A DNA stretch of 64,000 nt from Phycisphaerales bacterium UBA7800 (GTDB taxonomy: Bacteria; Planctomycetota; Phycisphaerae; Phycisphaerales; Phycisphaeraceae). This document shows, piece after piece, positions 1-9,150 of this stretch. Each line of letters begins with the position of its first letter. Position 1 is the stretch's first letter. The notes under the pieces were generated by a model, which was given only the letters and a program-made list of their open reading frames with translations, ran no database searches and was not told where the DNA came from. Made by a program: the position numbers and the translations under genes. The DNA is taken from NCBI GenBank assembly GCA_002480565.1, contig DLCK01000028.1:62001-126000 (forward strand). The letters are read 5' to 3'.

Positions 1-1443
1 GGACTCGCACCAACAGGGCAAACCGTTACGGTGACTTTGGCGGATCAATCCCAAACGACTACTGCAAATGAACAAGGTCATTGGAAAGTCACCTTTAAAC
101 CGCTTTCTGCTGGCGGGCCACATACATTGGTTGCGACTTGTGATACCCAAAAGATCACCCGCAAAGATGTCCTGGTGGGTGAGGTTTGGCTGCTTTCAGG
201 TCAATCCAATATGGGCGGGCCAATCCTGCAATGTATTGGTGGTAAGGATGCAGCAAGTCAAGCGAACATGCCCAACGTTCGGCTTGGTTTTGTGTACCCC
301 AATGGTGAAGCTGGGCAGATGCGTGATGTCGGTTGGATGAAAGCCGTTGCTCATGATGGTAATCCAGCGCATGTTAAACGTTGGATCGCCATCCACTTTG
401 CCTTTGCCAAGAAGATTCACGAAACACTTAACGTCCCCGTCGGACTCATCGCTGCCAATCGTGGGGGGACCTTGATTTCCACATGGGTTCCCGAAGAGAC
501 GGCGCAAACGGATCCAGCTTACAAAGGGTTCAACGAGCAATTCTGGGAATACAATGCACCAGCCAATCGTCAGAACCGTTACATCGTCAAGCTTGTTTCG
601 GAAGTTCGCAAATGGAAAAGCAAGTACGAAAAAGCCCCCGCAGACAAGAAGCCAACTGCACCCAAACTCCGTGCAGATATGTCTTGGCGCAACCGTCCGG
701 GCCAGCATTACCATGGCCTGATTCAACCCAGTGCTCCCTTTGCGATGCGTGGTGTGCTTTGGTATCAAGGTGAGTCTGACAGCAAGATGTCAGCGATCTA
801 TCCTGCCAAGTTCAAACGCCTGATGGCTGATTGGCGTAAGGCGTGGGATGAACCCAAACTGCCTTTTATCACCGTGCAGATTTCCTATGGCTCGGGGCGT
901 TTTGATGATGGCCAGCCGGGCGTGGAATTTGGTGCAGAGATGCGACAAATGCAACTGGAATGCGCCAAACTGCCTGATACCTATATGGTGGTCAGCCATG
1001 ATTTGATGCGACCTGAGGACAATGTACATTACCTTGATAAATTGCCCGTCGGCGATCGCCTTGCTCTTGCTGCTTTGGCGGAAATCTATGGCAAGGATAT
1101 TGTCTATCAAGGTCCCATGTTTGAAAAAATCTCTGTAGACAACCACAAAGCCATTCTCCATTTTTCTCATACCCATGGCGGACTTAAAGTCAAAGGTGAA
1201 ACACTCAACGGATTCTCCATCGCTGGTGCGGATCGTCAATGGCATTGGGCCAAAGCACATGTTGATGGTCAGACCGTGATTGTGCAAAGTGATGCTGTCG
1301 CCAAGCCTGTTGCGGTACGATATGGTTGGTCAGGATATCGCAATGCGAATCTGTTTAATGGGGCCGGGTTGCCTGCTCCAACATTCCGCACTGATGATTG
1401 GCCCCTTGCAAGTGATGGCAATGAATTTACTTCAAGTGACTAA
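1..1443 (+). CDS. Sialate O-acetylesterase (SASA/SGNH family), 5' partial
   Basis: The reading frame is open from base 1, so the true start, signal peptide and part of the N-terminal beta-sandwich lie outside the window; an internal GTG at 31 is not convincing. The first visible part matches the sandwich that precedes the catalytic domain in this family. The SGNH nucleophile motif SGQSNM follows, and the later segment with EDNVHY and VGDR carries the expected Asp/His part. The family removes O-acetyl groups from sialic acid or other acetylated glycans, usually outside the cytoplasm. It is the first gene of a polysaccharide cluster, and a paralogue lies at 51729-53921. The substrate is not readable from sequence; acetyl-xylan or another acetylated glycan is as likely as sialate. 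Confidence 0.88.
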   Translation, partial: GLAPTGQTVTVTLADQSQTTTANEQGHWKVTFKPLSAGGPHTLVATCDTQKITRKDVLVGEVWLLSGQSNMGGPILQCIGGKDAASQANMPNVRLGFVYPNGEAGQMRDVGWMKAVAHDGNPAHVKRWIAIHFAFAKKIHETLNVPVGLIAANRGGTLISTWVPEETAQTDPAYKGFNEQFWEYNAPANRQNRYIVKLVSEVRKWKSKYEKAPADKKPTAPKLRADMSWRNRPGQHYHGLIQPSAPFAMRGVLWYQGESDSKMSAIYPAKFKRLMADWRKAWDEPKLPFITVQISYGSGRFDDGQPGVEFGAEMRQMQLECAKLPDTYMVVSHDLMRPEDNVHYLDKLPVGDRLALAALAEIYGKDIVYQGPMFEKISVDNHKAILHFSHTHGGLKVKGETLNGFSIAGADRQWHWAKAHVDGQTVIVQSDAVAKPVAVRYGWSGYRNANLFNGAGLPAPTFRTDDWPLASDGNEFTSSD

Positions 1444-1458
1444 TTTTGGGAACGCAGT

Positions 1459-2244
1459 ATGAATCAGTTTGAAACGCCGGTTTTTGCAAATGTTCAGGAA
1501 CATCGCCTCGCATGTCGCAAGGGACAATACAGCGGTCCGACGGGTGGGGTGATCCCTGAAAATGTGTTGTGTAATCTTGTGGTGTTGCCTCAATCGGAAG
1601 CTTATGATTTTCTGGTCTACTGCATGCGCAATCCCAAGCCTTGTCCTGTGATTGAAGTGTTTGATCCGGGGGATCCGATTTCAAAGTTTGCAGCACCGGG
1701 GGCAGACATGCGTACGGATTTATCTCGGTACGCAGTCTCACGGTTTGGTGAATCCCAAGGAACCTGCACAGATATTACCGAGCTATGGGCTCAGGACAGT
1801 GTGGCATTACTGATGGGATCGAGTCTGACATTTGATCATGCATTGCAACGTGCAGGCGTTAAGGCATCACCGGAAGTCTGGGTGCTTAAGACCTCGATTC
1901 AGACTCAAAAGGCAGGGCGATTTTCCGGTCCGCTGATTGTGACGATGCGTTGGATGACATCTACCCAGGCGATCATTGCCACACAGTTGACCGCTCGCTT
2001 TGCATGGAACCATGGTTCGCCGATCCACATTGGTGATCCTGCTGATATTGGTGCAGACCTTGAGCAACCCATATGGGGCAAGCCGGTAGATGAGATCCCC
2101 AAAGGCATCGTCCCGGTCTTCTGGGCTTGTGGCGTGACCCCGCAATTTACCGCGGAGTCCGCCAAGCCGTCATTGATGATTACGCATGCCCCATCGCATG
2201 GTTTTATTACTGACCTCAAAGCGGATCAATACTGCCTGCCATAA
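1459..2244 (+). CDS. DUF1445 putative hydro-lyase (D-glutamate cyclase-like, YcsI family)
   Basis: This 261-residue cytosolic protein starts 15 bases after the esterase stop, which suggests co-transcription. Family landmarks are present along the length: the YSGPTGG segment near residue 23, RNPKPCPVIEV, DPGDP, APGADMRTDL, GRFSGPLIVTMR, HIGDPADIG and the C-terminal FWACGVTPQ and ITHAPSHGFITDL. The length fits the family. Members are annotated as putative hydro-lyases, and the mammalian relative is D-glutamate cyclase. The physiological substrate in bacteria is poorly defined, and the link to the neighbouring carbohydrate genes is unexplained. The ATG has only a weak upstream purine run (GGGAAC). 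Confidence 0.85.
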   Translation: MNQFETPVFANVQEHRLACRKGQYSGPTGGVIPENVLCNLVVLPQSEAYDFLVYCMRNPKPCPVIEVFDPGDPISKFAAPGADMRTDLSRYAVSRFGESQGTCTDITELWAQDSVALLMGSSLTFDHALQRAGVKASPEVWVLKTSIQTQKAGRFSGPLIVTMRWMTSTQAIIATQLTARFAWNHGSPIHIGDPADIGADLEQPIWGKPVDEIPKGIVPVFWACGVTPQFTAESAKPSLMITHAPSHGFITDLKADQYCLP

Positions 2245-2321
2245 TCCACCATATTCTGCATGACTTTCGGTGTAGGATTTGATGACAGAGTTGGTCTTCC
2301 CAAATATTTATTGCGATTTGC

Positions 2322-2349
2322 TTGACCTGTCGGATTGCATATCTAGAAT
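2322..2349 (+). promoter_or_regulatory. Sigma-70-type promoter of the LacI gene
   Basis: TTGACC at 2322-2327 and TAGAAT at 2344-2349 are separated by 16 bases. The predicted start of transcription, near 2356, falls inside the inverted repeat at 2352-2380 and leaves a leader of about 47 bases before the ATG at 2403. Confidence 0.65.
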
Positions 2350-2351
2350 AA

Positions 2352-2380
2352 ATGCGAACGTGATAATATAACGTGCGCAT
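2352..2380 (+). promoter_or_regulatory. Inverted-repeat operator for the LacI-family repressor
   Basis: ATGCGAACGT and ACGTGCGCAT, separated by nine AT-rich bases, form an inverted repeat with 9 of 10 positions matching. It begins two bases downstream of the -10 box and covers the predicted transcription start, which is the classic position for autorepression by the LacI-type protein encoded just downstream. The assignment is by position and symmetry only. A weaker TGCG...CGCA arrangement lies upstream of the GH2 gene but does not match the full site. Confidence 0.55.
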
Positions 2381-2402
2381 AGAGTGTTAAAAGTGAGAAA
2401 GT

Positions 2403-3425
2403 ATGTCTGTTACGCTTAAACATGTCGCTAAACGAGCCGGTCTGTCTTGGCAGACTGTCAGTAAAGTCCTCAATGACAAAGGGCATCTGTTTCGGCCCGA
2501 AACTCGTCAGCGAGTGATAGATGCAGCTCGGGAAATGGGTTATGTGCCCAATGCGGCTGCACGAACCATGCGTTCCAAGAAAACCTTGCAGATTGGATTA
2601 TTGCTTCGAAATGAGGAAGGTCATCGTTATCACAATCTGGCTGCCTTTATTTTGCTTTTGGGGATCAATACTCGGTTGGAGCAGAATGGTTATCTCCTGA
2701 GTGTTGTCCGTATGGGTGATTTGGCTTGTACAGGTGATGCCAAATCCCGCGTTTTTGAAGAGAGAGTTCTTGATGGCTTAATCGTCTTTGGCGGCTTTTC
2801 GCCAGATGTATTTGATTGGGTGCATAGTGTGATACCCAATTGTATTTGGGCGGACACCAACAAGTGGGATGAATACTGCTGCTTGCATCGTGATGAGCAG
2901 CAGGTCGGACGGCTCATTGCCAAGCATATTTTGGATTTGGGATATCGCCGCGCAGTTTGGACAGGCGGGCGTGTTGATAAGCATAGTCACTACAGTCAGG
3001 CAGATCGCTACTTTGGGCTCAAAGATGAACTGGCGCGTCATGGCATTGAATTGGAAAGTATCAGTAGTCTCAAGCGTGATGATAATCGGTTGATTTACCC
3101 GGAGCTGGCACAGCATTTTCAGCCAGATCGAGTACTGGTTGCCTATAACACACTTGGTGCGCAGGCGATTCTCACCACAGGTACTTCCATGGGCAAGTCT
3201 GTAGGTTGGGATTATGGCTTGATGTGCTGTGATGAAACACCAGAAGTTTTTGAATCCTGGCCGGGGCTGAGTCGCGTGTCCAATGATCGTTTTGAAATGG
3301 GATATCAGGCTGCGGAAATGATGTTGCAGTTATTAGATAATCCTGCACAACGTCCCGTGTCACGCAAGATGGGCAATGAATGGATTATCGGTAATACGGC
3401 ATGGGGGCCGCATACGGCTCGCTGA
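2403..3425 (+). CDS. LacI-family transcriptional regulator
   Basis: The 340-residue protein has the N-terminal LacI helix-turn-helix (TLKHVAKRAGLSWQTVSKVLND, then YVPNAAARTMRSKK) and a periplasmic-binding-protein-like effector domain from about residue 62. The C-terminal part contains the usual GYQAAEMMLQLL segment. It should bind an operator as a dimer and release it when a sugar or oligosaccharide binds. Its own promoter carries a strong inverted repeat, which suggests autorepression. Downstream lie a pseudopilin, a GH2-type enzyme, a heparinase-like enzyme and an alpha-L-fucosidase, so an oligosaccharide released by these enzymes is the likely effector (inference). Confidence 0.92.
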   Translation: MSVTLKHVAKRAGLSWQTVSKVLNDKGHLFRPETRQRVIDAAREMGYVPNAAARTMRSKKTLQIGLLLRNEEGHRYHNLAAFILLLGINTRLEQNGYLLSVVRMGDLACTGDAKSRVFEERVLDGLIVFGGFSPDVFDWVHSVIPNCIWADTNKWDEYCCLHRDEQQVGRLIAKHILDLGYRRAVWTGGRVDKHSHYSQADRYFGLKDELARHGIELESISSLKRDDNRLIYPELAQHFQPDRVLVAYNTLGAQAILTTGTSMGKSVGWDYGLMCCDETPEVFESWPGLSRVSNDRFEMGYQAAEMMLQLLDNPAQRPVSRKMGNEWIIGNTAWGPHTAR

Positions 3426-3463
3426 TCAATAAACGGCTATTTCAACCTAACAAGGAGTATATC

Positions 3464-4297
3464 ATGCAAAAATGCAACAAGGCTTTCACGCTCATAGAGT
3501 TGCTTGTAGTGATTTCAATCATTGCGCTGTTGATTTCCATACTATTACCTGCCTTGGGTAAAGCAAGGGAAGCAGCCAGGGGAACGCAATGTATGGCTAA
3601 AATGCGAGGCTTTGGTGTGGCTCAGGCTGCATATTTGATTGATAGCAAAGGCTGGTGGGTGGCAGGAACACAATGGTCAACTCAACCTGATTATTGCCCC
3701 AATACACCGACACCTGAGGGCAGTTGGGATAACGGGTTTAATTGGGCTGAGGCATTATTTAGGTATTTATCTACGGCTTCGATTGACAAGCATAAAGACG
3801 GTAAAGCCAGAGGTAGTTATATGTTTTCATGTCCCAATGATCCATGGCAGATAGAAAATCGAGACTTGGCTGCCTTGTCCTACCAGATGAATTCGCAACG
3901 AAATAGTTTTAATGCAACATACGATGGTATGTCGTTTAAAGTGACCGGCTCGGACACCAAATTGCCATCCCCTGATGTGCCAAGATACGGCGTGCAGGTA
4001 CATGAAAATTGGGTTCCTGCACCGTCAGATGTTTTTGTCCTCGTTGATAACTGTAACCCGGGATATCGTGGAAGTTTTCGTTACGGTAGTGGTGAAATCC
4101 GTTCGCCTGAATATCCCTATGGCAGTGGTACATACACATTCATGTCAAGAGAAGGTAAGCTTCAGAATCACAATGGTGGTTTTAACTGGCTCTTTGCTGA
4201 TGGACATGCTCAAAATATGACCATTGAGACGAGCATGGGTGAGGGAAGTCACATGGTGAATCCAAGACGCTATTGGACCAAAACACGTGGTGACTAA
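3464..4297 (+). CDS. Prepilin-type pseudopilin with H-X9-DG signature
   Basis: The start chosen is ATG 3464 because AAGGAG at 3452-3457 precedes it; an upstream in-frame extension would overlap the LacI gene. The 277-residue protein begins with a class III signal (KAFTLIELLVVISIIALLISILLPAL), with Ala rather than Gly before the cleavage site and Glu at mature position 5. The C-terminus has HNGGFNWLFADG, the H-X9-DG signature of the large planctomycete pseudopilin group. These proteins should be processed by a prepilin peptidase and sit in the inner membrane or a pilus-like fibre. The position between a LacI regulator and a large secreted glycosidase suggests substrate-specific expression. Confidence 0.88.
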   Translation: MQKCNKAFTLIELLVVISIIALLISILLPALGKAREAARGTQCMAKMRGFGVAQAAYLIDSKGWWVAGTQWSTQPDYCPNTPTPEGSWDNGFNWAEALFRYLSTASIDKHKDGKARGSYMFSCPNDPWQIENRDLAALSYQMNSQRNSFNATYDGMSFKVTGSDTKLPSPDVPRYGVQVHENWVPAPSDVFVLVDNCNPGYRGSFRYGSGEIRSPEYPYGSGTYTFMSREGKLQNHNGGFNWLFADGHAQNMTIETSMGEGSHMVNPRRYWTKTRGD

Positions 4298-4392
4298 AGC
4301 ACGTCTTATCTATTACAAATAACTTTGCGAATACTAATAGTCCCGCATTAAATACTTCTTACAGACAATCCTGAAGCCTTAAGGTTTTCTCA

Positions 4393-7300
4393 ATGATCAA
4401 TCACTTAAAAATGATTCGTATGGCTGTTATAGCGCTCATTCTGCTTGGAAGCACCATCAATGTGTGGGCGCAGAACACCATCATCGAAGACGGGACGCGT
4501 GCTCGCATGTCACTGGATGGCACATGGCAAGCTATCGGCGTTAAGGGAATTATCCCGCAATATCCCGCGCCGGATACCAATGCGGATTGGAAACCCATTG
4601 ACGTGCCTCATAAATCCGCCTCGCCGTTTATTGTTACACAGGGACATGGTCCTTACAGCAATGCCGCAGTGAAATCGGTGATAGATCGCAAAGGAAATTA
4701 CCTGCGGGATACCGGCGCTGCTGCATGGTTTAAACGCAACTTCATCGCACCCGATGCGAAGTCCATTTACCAACGGCGTGCCGTGCTGTATCTGCATGGT
4801 GCAGCGTTTCGCAGTGATGTTTATCTCAACGGCAAGCACATCGGCACATCCGTACAAGGACTCGTTCCCAACCAATACGATGTAACCGACGTTCTCAAAC
4901 CCGGCCAGGAAAATCAACTGCTCATCGGACTTGCTGACCGTGATGCTTTGGTGGACCCCGCAACGCGCACCCTCATCGCGCCATGCAGTGGTGTCACCGC
5001 CGGACTCTGGGGGCGTGTGGAATTACAGTTCCTCCCGGCTGTGCATATTGAAGATGTGTTTGTTCAAACGTTTGTCGAAAATAAAAAAATAGCATTGGAA
5101 TTGACACTGAGCAATCACTCCAAGACCGTGCAATCCATCATGCCTCTCGCAGTGGTTCTGGATGATCAACAGGTCTCACGATGCAATCTCAACGCCAAAA
5201 GCGTCACACTCAAAGCAGGTGAAAAAACCACTATCCGCTTGCAGCAGGATTGGTTGGCGGACAATCTCTGGTCACCGGACATGCCCTATCTGTATACCGT
5301 TAAGGTTCAACTCAAACACCAGGACAACGTGATTGATGACATGCAAACCAGCTTTGGTTTCCGTGAGTTCACCATCAAAGGGACAGACTTTTATCTCAAC
5401 GGTCGAAAGACGCGATTGCTGCGCAACAGCATGTTAACAGGTCTCAATGCAGATGAGCATCAAGCATGGTTTGGCGATATTCGCGGCGGATCGCTGCGCG
5501 AAGCAGCGGGGCGACCTTACAACACAATCCGGCTGCATCTGGGATTTAACAATGAACATCTCATTGATGCAGCAGATCAGATCGGCTTGATGGTGGTTCC
5601 CGAATCCAGTTGGTATCACGTCTCGGAATATCCTGCTGCGGCTAGTGACAAGTATTTGCCCAATTTGATTGACTATTTTCAACGTTGGGTGAAGTTGCAC
5701 CGTAACCATCCTTCCATTGTGATGTGGTCATTGACCAACGAACATTTCTGGGGGCGAACCGGCGATGAGGAGATGGCCATTGGCAAAGCTGTCGCTCAAA
5801 CCGTTCTCAAAATTGATCCGACACGTCCGATCCAAGGTGATGCGGAAGTTACATGGAACGGTGTCCTGCCGGTGATCAATATCCATTATCCCGAAGGTAC
5901 GGCTGGTGATGTACGCAATGAATTCCCCAACTCCAGCTTGGTGATACCCAATGACCTGTACTGGCTCAAAAAAGGAAAGCTCAACACACAGGCATGGCGG
6001 GCTGAATTTGTCTGGGATCGCCCCTTGGTGATCGGTGAATATTGGGATTACAGTCAGGACCCGGACAAGATGACCAGCTATGTTGGTGATACGATTTACG
6101 ATTGGCAGCGATGGCGCTATGACCGCATCAAAACCAGTCCCGATAGTCCGTACATTGATACCTTGCGTAAAGCGACCGACGTCTACCGTCTCCAGGGCGT
6201 AGCAGGACTCAATCCCTGGTCAGGTGATCGGGATGATGTGATGCCGCGTCGTGGCGTACGCGCGTTGGATTTTCATCCCAATTTTTTTGCAGGCCAAACC
6301 ACTTCGCGCACGATGGTCGTCTTCAACGAAACATCCAATGTCCTTAACTATGCACATCTGCAATGTCGCCTGATTGTGGATGGCAATACGATCTGGGAAA
6401 AGAAAGTCAACGTCAACGGCAGTCCCGATCTGGTGCAGAAAGTGGATGTGCCCATCGAGATGCCAATGGTGAACGAAAACACCAAGGCCACACTCACCAT
6501 TCGTCTCTTGGCATGGGCCGGCGGGGCGTATCATCAAATGGGTGAACGACATCGTGAATCAGTTTTCATCATGCCACGCACTGATTTGAAGCCGTTGGAT
6601 TCAAAGGAAATTGTCCTGTTGGATAATGAGGGTTTGACCACCACCCAAGCCCTGGCAACCATGGGTATGGATGTGAAGTCGGTTAAGAAGATTAGCCAAG
6701 ACACACTGACTAATGCGCGTCTGTTGATCGTCGGTAGACATACAAATCCGACAGCGTTTCGTGATGATATTGTTGCTTATGTCAAAGCCGGTGGCCGACT
6801 GATCGTACTACCCCAGGAGTCGGCTTTCTCATTGACCACGGGATTGCCCGAACCGGATGCCAAGCATGTGGCTTCACGTGTCTGGGAACGCACATCCCAG
6901 CACCCCATTGTCCAATCCTTTGACGGTGAACAGTTCTCCTATTGGCGTCCTGATCACATCACCTCAAAATTCAACTTTACCAAAATGTCTGTTGGCGGCC
7001 TGCGTTACCTGTTGGATTGTGGTGGGTTGGCAGGGATGGACTGGAGTCCATTGGTGGAAGCACCGCTGGGATCCGGGACGATGCTCCTCTGTCAGATGCG
7101 TGTCATTGATGGTCTCAATGATGAACCTATGGCAGGTGCTTTGCTTGAAGCCATGATCCAATACGCATTGCAATACAAGGCCCCAACTCATCATCCTTTG
7201 AGACTGCTGGCAAATTCGGATGCCGTGGTGCAAGTCCTCAAGGGAGCGGGTGTGGCATACACCAAACAACTCCAAGGTGAAGGGACAATTCTCGTCGATG

Positions 7301-9072
7301 CGTCATACGAGCTGATGCCTGAGGATATTGGGGAAATCAACAGCACGCTGGCGCGCGGTGGGAATGTCTGGTTGCATGGATTTGATAAGACTAATGTGAA
7401 TACGCTTCGTGATGTATTGGGATTCGAACCTGTCATGATTGAACGTGACAAGACCGTCCTCACCGCTGCGTTAACTGGCGACGATCCGCTTCTTGGAGGC
7501 CTTGCCAACTTTGATTTTTTCTGGGCCAAGATTCGCTCCGGTGCCCGTGAGGATTATTTTCAGGGAGCCTCGGCAACAGCCCCCATTGGTGGCTTGGATG
7601 TATTGCAACTGCCAGCATTGGAAACAGGGACGCCATTGTGTACGCCAGCCCTGATGATCAAAATTCCCCGGGAATCAGGCACGATTTTCTTCGATGGTAT
7701 TTCATGGGACAAAGCTTACGCGACTCAGCCAACTCGTGTTTGTCGCATCGTGGGGACGTTGGCGATGAACTTGGGAGCGACCATCGAATTAACGCCTCAA
7801 CGCGAGTTTAAGTACTTCCCAATCAGCCTTGCCAAGCATGCCAATCGGGCGTATTTTGATCCTGAAGCTGGAGACGGACAAGGTGGTTGGACGGATCAGG
7901 GGCCGGACAATGACATGAGTTTTTTCCTGATCAATCACACCGGTAAATTCAACGGCATGGATGTCACCACCGTCAAATTCCCCGTGTCTCAGAACTTTGC
8001 AGATCGACCGTTCCAACTCATCGACCCGGCAAGCAATCAAAACAAAGCTGTCCTTACTTTCAGGGGACGCGAACATGATCCCAAAGCACTCAAACGTGTC
8101 GATGGAATTGCTGTCAACAAGAAAGCACACATGCTCTGGTTCCTCCAGACGGCTTGCTGGGCGAACAACACACATGATGTAGGCAAGCCAGTATTGCAGT
8201 ATGTAATCAACTATTCAGATGGCAGCAAAACCACCTTTGATCAGAGAGTTGGGATAGAAATAGCCGAATGGTGGGACCCTACAAATTTACCCGCAGCCAA
8301 GGTTGCATGGTCAGGTCGTAACAACAAACATTCACCCATTGGTATCTTCGTCACCGCATGGGAAAACCCATTCCCTGAAAAAATGATCACAAATATTGAT
8401 GCAATAGGCGGACTCGACAACGCACAGGTTGTATTGCTTGCGATCACCGCTGGCATGGAATCCGGTTCAACTAATGCGATGAAACTCATCAGTCAATGGG
8501 ATATGTCACAGTTTGCAAATGGCCAGGTGAACAATATTGTTCCCGATGCAGGGGCGATACAATCAAAATCCCAATCACAACCAACCCTTGTTCAGATCGA
8601 GGGACAAAACTGCCTTCGCTTCCGCAATGGCCAACGACTGGATGGCAATACAAAACAAATACCCGCACTGGCTAAAGGCGGGCCTATGAGGCTTGAAACA
8701 ACACTGGCTGTAGAAGAAATAACTCCAGGTTACTGTGGTGGTATCTTTCAAAGCATGGTCTATGGCAAGAAAGGGTTTCGTCTTGTCATTGATAGGCAAA
8801 TGAAATTGTCAGTGGAAATCTATTTTGAAGACCAGCCTGCAAAATATCTAAAAGGTAAGACACCGCTTCAATTAGGACGGATGTACGATATTTCAGTCGA
8901 CTTTGATGGCCAATACGCTAAGTTAATGATTGATGATAGATTTGATGCACTGATCCAAAGCCCACCGCCATCGGCTTATACCGGACCGCTTCAAATTGGA
9001 GTCGCGTCGGGTAAAGATTATTTTTTTAACGGCGTCATTAAAAAAATGAGTCTATATACACTCAATCAATAA
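4393..9072 (+). CDS. Very large secreted GH2-type glycoside hydrolase with extra C-terminal domains
   Basis: A 1559-residue protein with an N-terminal signal peptide ending near WAQ. Residues about 30-340 are the sugar-binding and Ig-like sandwich of GH2, followed by the TIM barrel. The acid/base is probably Glu450 (WSLTNE) and the nucleophile Glu549 (VIGEYWD). Beyond the usual GH2 length there are two segments that resemble glutamine-amidotransferase-like folds (about 734-830 and 934-1016), a further sandwich region, and a C-terminal LamG/concanavalin-like domain (about 1366-1559). GH2 enzymes act on beta-galactosides, beta-glucuronides or beta-mannosides; which applies cannot be told here. 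An AAGG at 4380-4383 serves as ribosome binding site. It is probably co-expressed with the pseudopilin upstream. Confidence 0.85.
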   Translation: MINHLKMIRMAVIALILLGSTINVWAQNTIIEDGTRARMSLDGTWQAIGVKGIIPQYPAPDTNADWKPIDVPHKSASPFIVTQGHGPYSNAAVKSVIDRKGNYLRDTGAAAWFKRNFIAPDAKSIYQRRAVLYLHGAAFRSDVYLNGKHIGTSVQGLVPNQYDVTDVLKPGQENQLLIGLADRDALVDPATRTLIAPCSGVTAGLWGRVELQFLPAVHIEDVFVQTFVENKKIALELTLSNHSKTVQSIMPLAVVLDDQQVSRCNLNAKSVTLKAGEKTTIRLQQDWLADNLWSPDMPYLYTVKVQLKHQDNVIDDMQTSFGFREFTIKGTDFYLNGRKTRLLRNSMLTGLNADEHQAWFGDIRGGSLREAAGRPYNTIRLHLGFNNEHLIDAADQIGLMVVPESSWYHVSEYPAAASDKYLPNLIDYFQRWVKLHRNHPSIVMWSLTNEHFWGRTGDEEMAIGKAVAQTVLKIDPTRPIQGDAEVTWNGVLPVINIHYPEGTAGDVRNEFPNSSLVIPNDLYWLKKGKLNTQAWRAEFVWDRPLVIGEYWDYSQDPDKMTSYVGDTIYDWQRWRYDRIKTSPDSPYIDTLRKATDVYRLQGVAGLNPWSGDRDDVMPRRGVRALDFHPNFFAGQTTSRTMVVFNETSNVLNYAHLQCRLIVDGNTIWEKKVNVNGSPDLVQKVDVPIEMPMVNENTKATLTIRLLAWAGGAYHQMGERHRESVFIMPRTDLKPLDSKEIVLLDNEGLTTTQALATMGMDVKSVKKISQDTLTNARLLIVGRHTNPTAFRDDIVAYVKAGGRLIVLPQESAFSLTTGLPEPDAKHVASRVWERTSQHPIVQSFDGEQFSYWRPDHITSKFNFTKMSVGGLRYLLDCGGLAGMDWSPLVEAPLGSGTMLLCQMRVIDGLNDEPMAGALLEAMIQYALQYKAPTHHPLRLLANSDAVVQVLKGAGVAYTKQLQGEGTILVDASYELMPEDIGEINSTLARGGNVWLHGFDKTNVNTLRDVLGFEPVMIERDKTVLTAALTGDDPLLGGLANFDFFWAKIRSGAREDYFQGASATAPIGGLDVLQLPALETGTPLCTPALMIKIPRESGTIFFDGISWDKAYATQPTRVCRIVGTLAMNLGATIELTPQREFKYFPISLAKHANRAYFDPEAGDGQGGWTDQGPDNDMSFFLINHTGKFNGMDVTTVKFPVSQNFADRPFQLIDPASNQNKAVLTFRGREHDPKALKRVDGIAVNKKAHMLWFLQTACWANNTHDVGKPVLQYVINYSDGSKTTFDQRVGIEIAEWWDPTNLPAAKVAWSGRNNKHSPIGIFVTAWENPFPEKMITNIDAIGGLDNAQVVLLAITAGMESGSTNAMKLISQWDMSQFANGQVNNIVPDAGAIQSKSQSQPTLVQIEGQNCLRFRNGQRLDGNTKQIPALAKGGPMRLETTLAVEEITPGYCGGIFQSMVYGKKGFRLVIDRQMKLSVEIYFEDQPAKYLKGKTPLQLGRMYDISVDFDGQYAKLMIDDRFDALIQSPPPSAYTGPLQIGVASGKDYFFNGVIKKMSLYTLNQ

Positions 9073-9103
9073 GTTTCCATTTTTTAAATTTGAACGTGGA
9101 AAC
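9073..9103. repeat. Inverted repeat after the GH2 gene
   Basis: GTTTCCA at 9073-9079 and TGGAAAC at 9097-9103 form a perfect 7-bp stem directly after the GH2 stop codon. No T-run follows, so it is more likely an mRNA 3' stabiliser or attenuator than a full intrinsic terminator. Confidence 0.4.
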
Positions 9104-9150
9104 CCAAGAATAAACAGTCGGTTATTTTTATTAACATTTATTTTGTGAGT

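Noticed and set aside
4340..4366. TGCG...CGCA half-sites upstream of the GH2 gene as a second LacI operator
   Set aside because: The spacing and inner bases do not match the site at 2352-2380.
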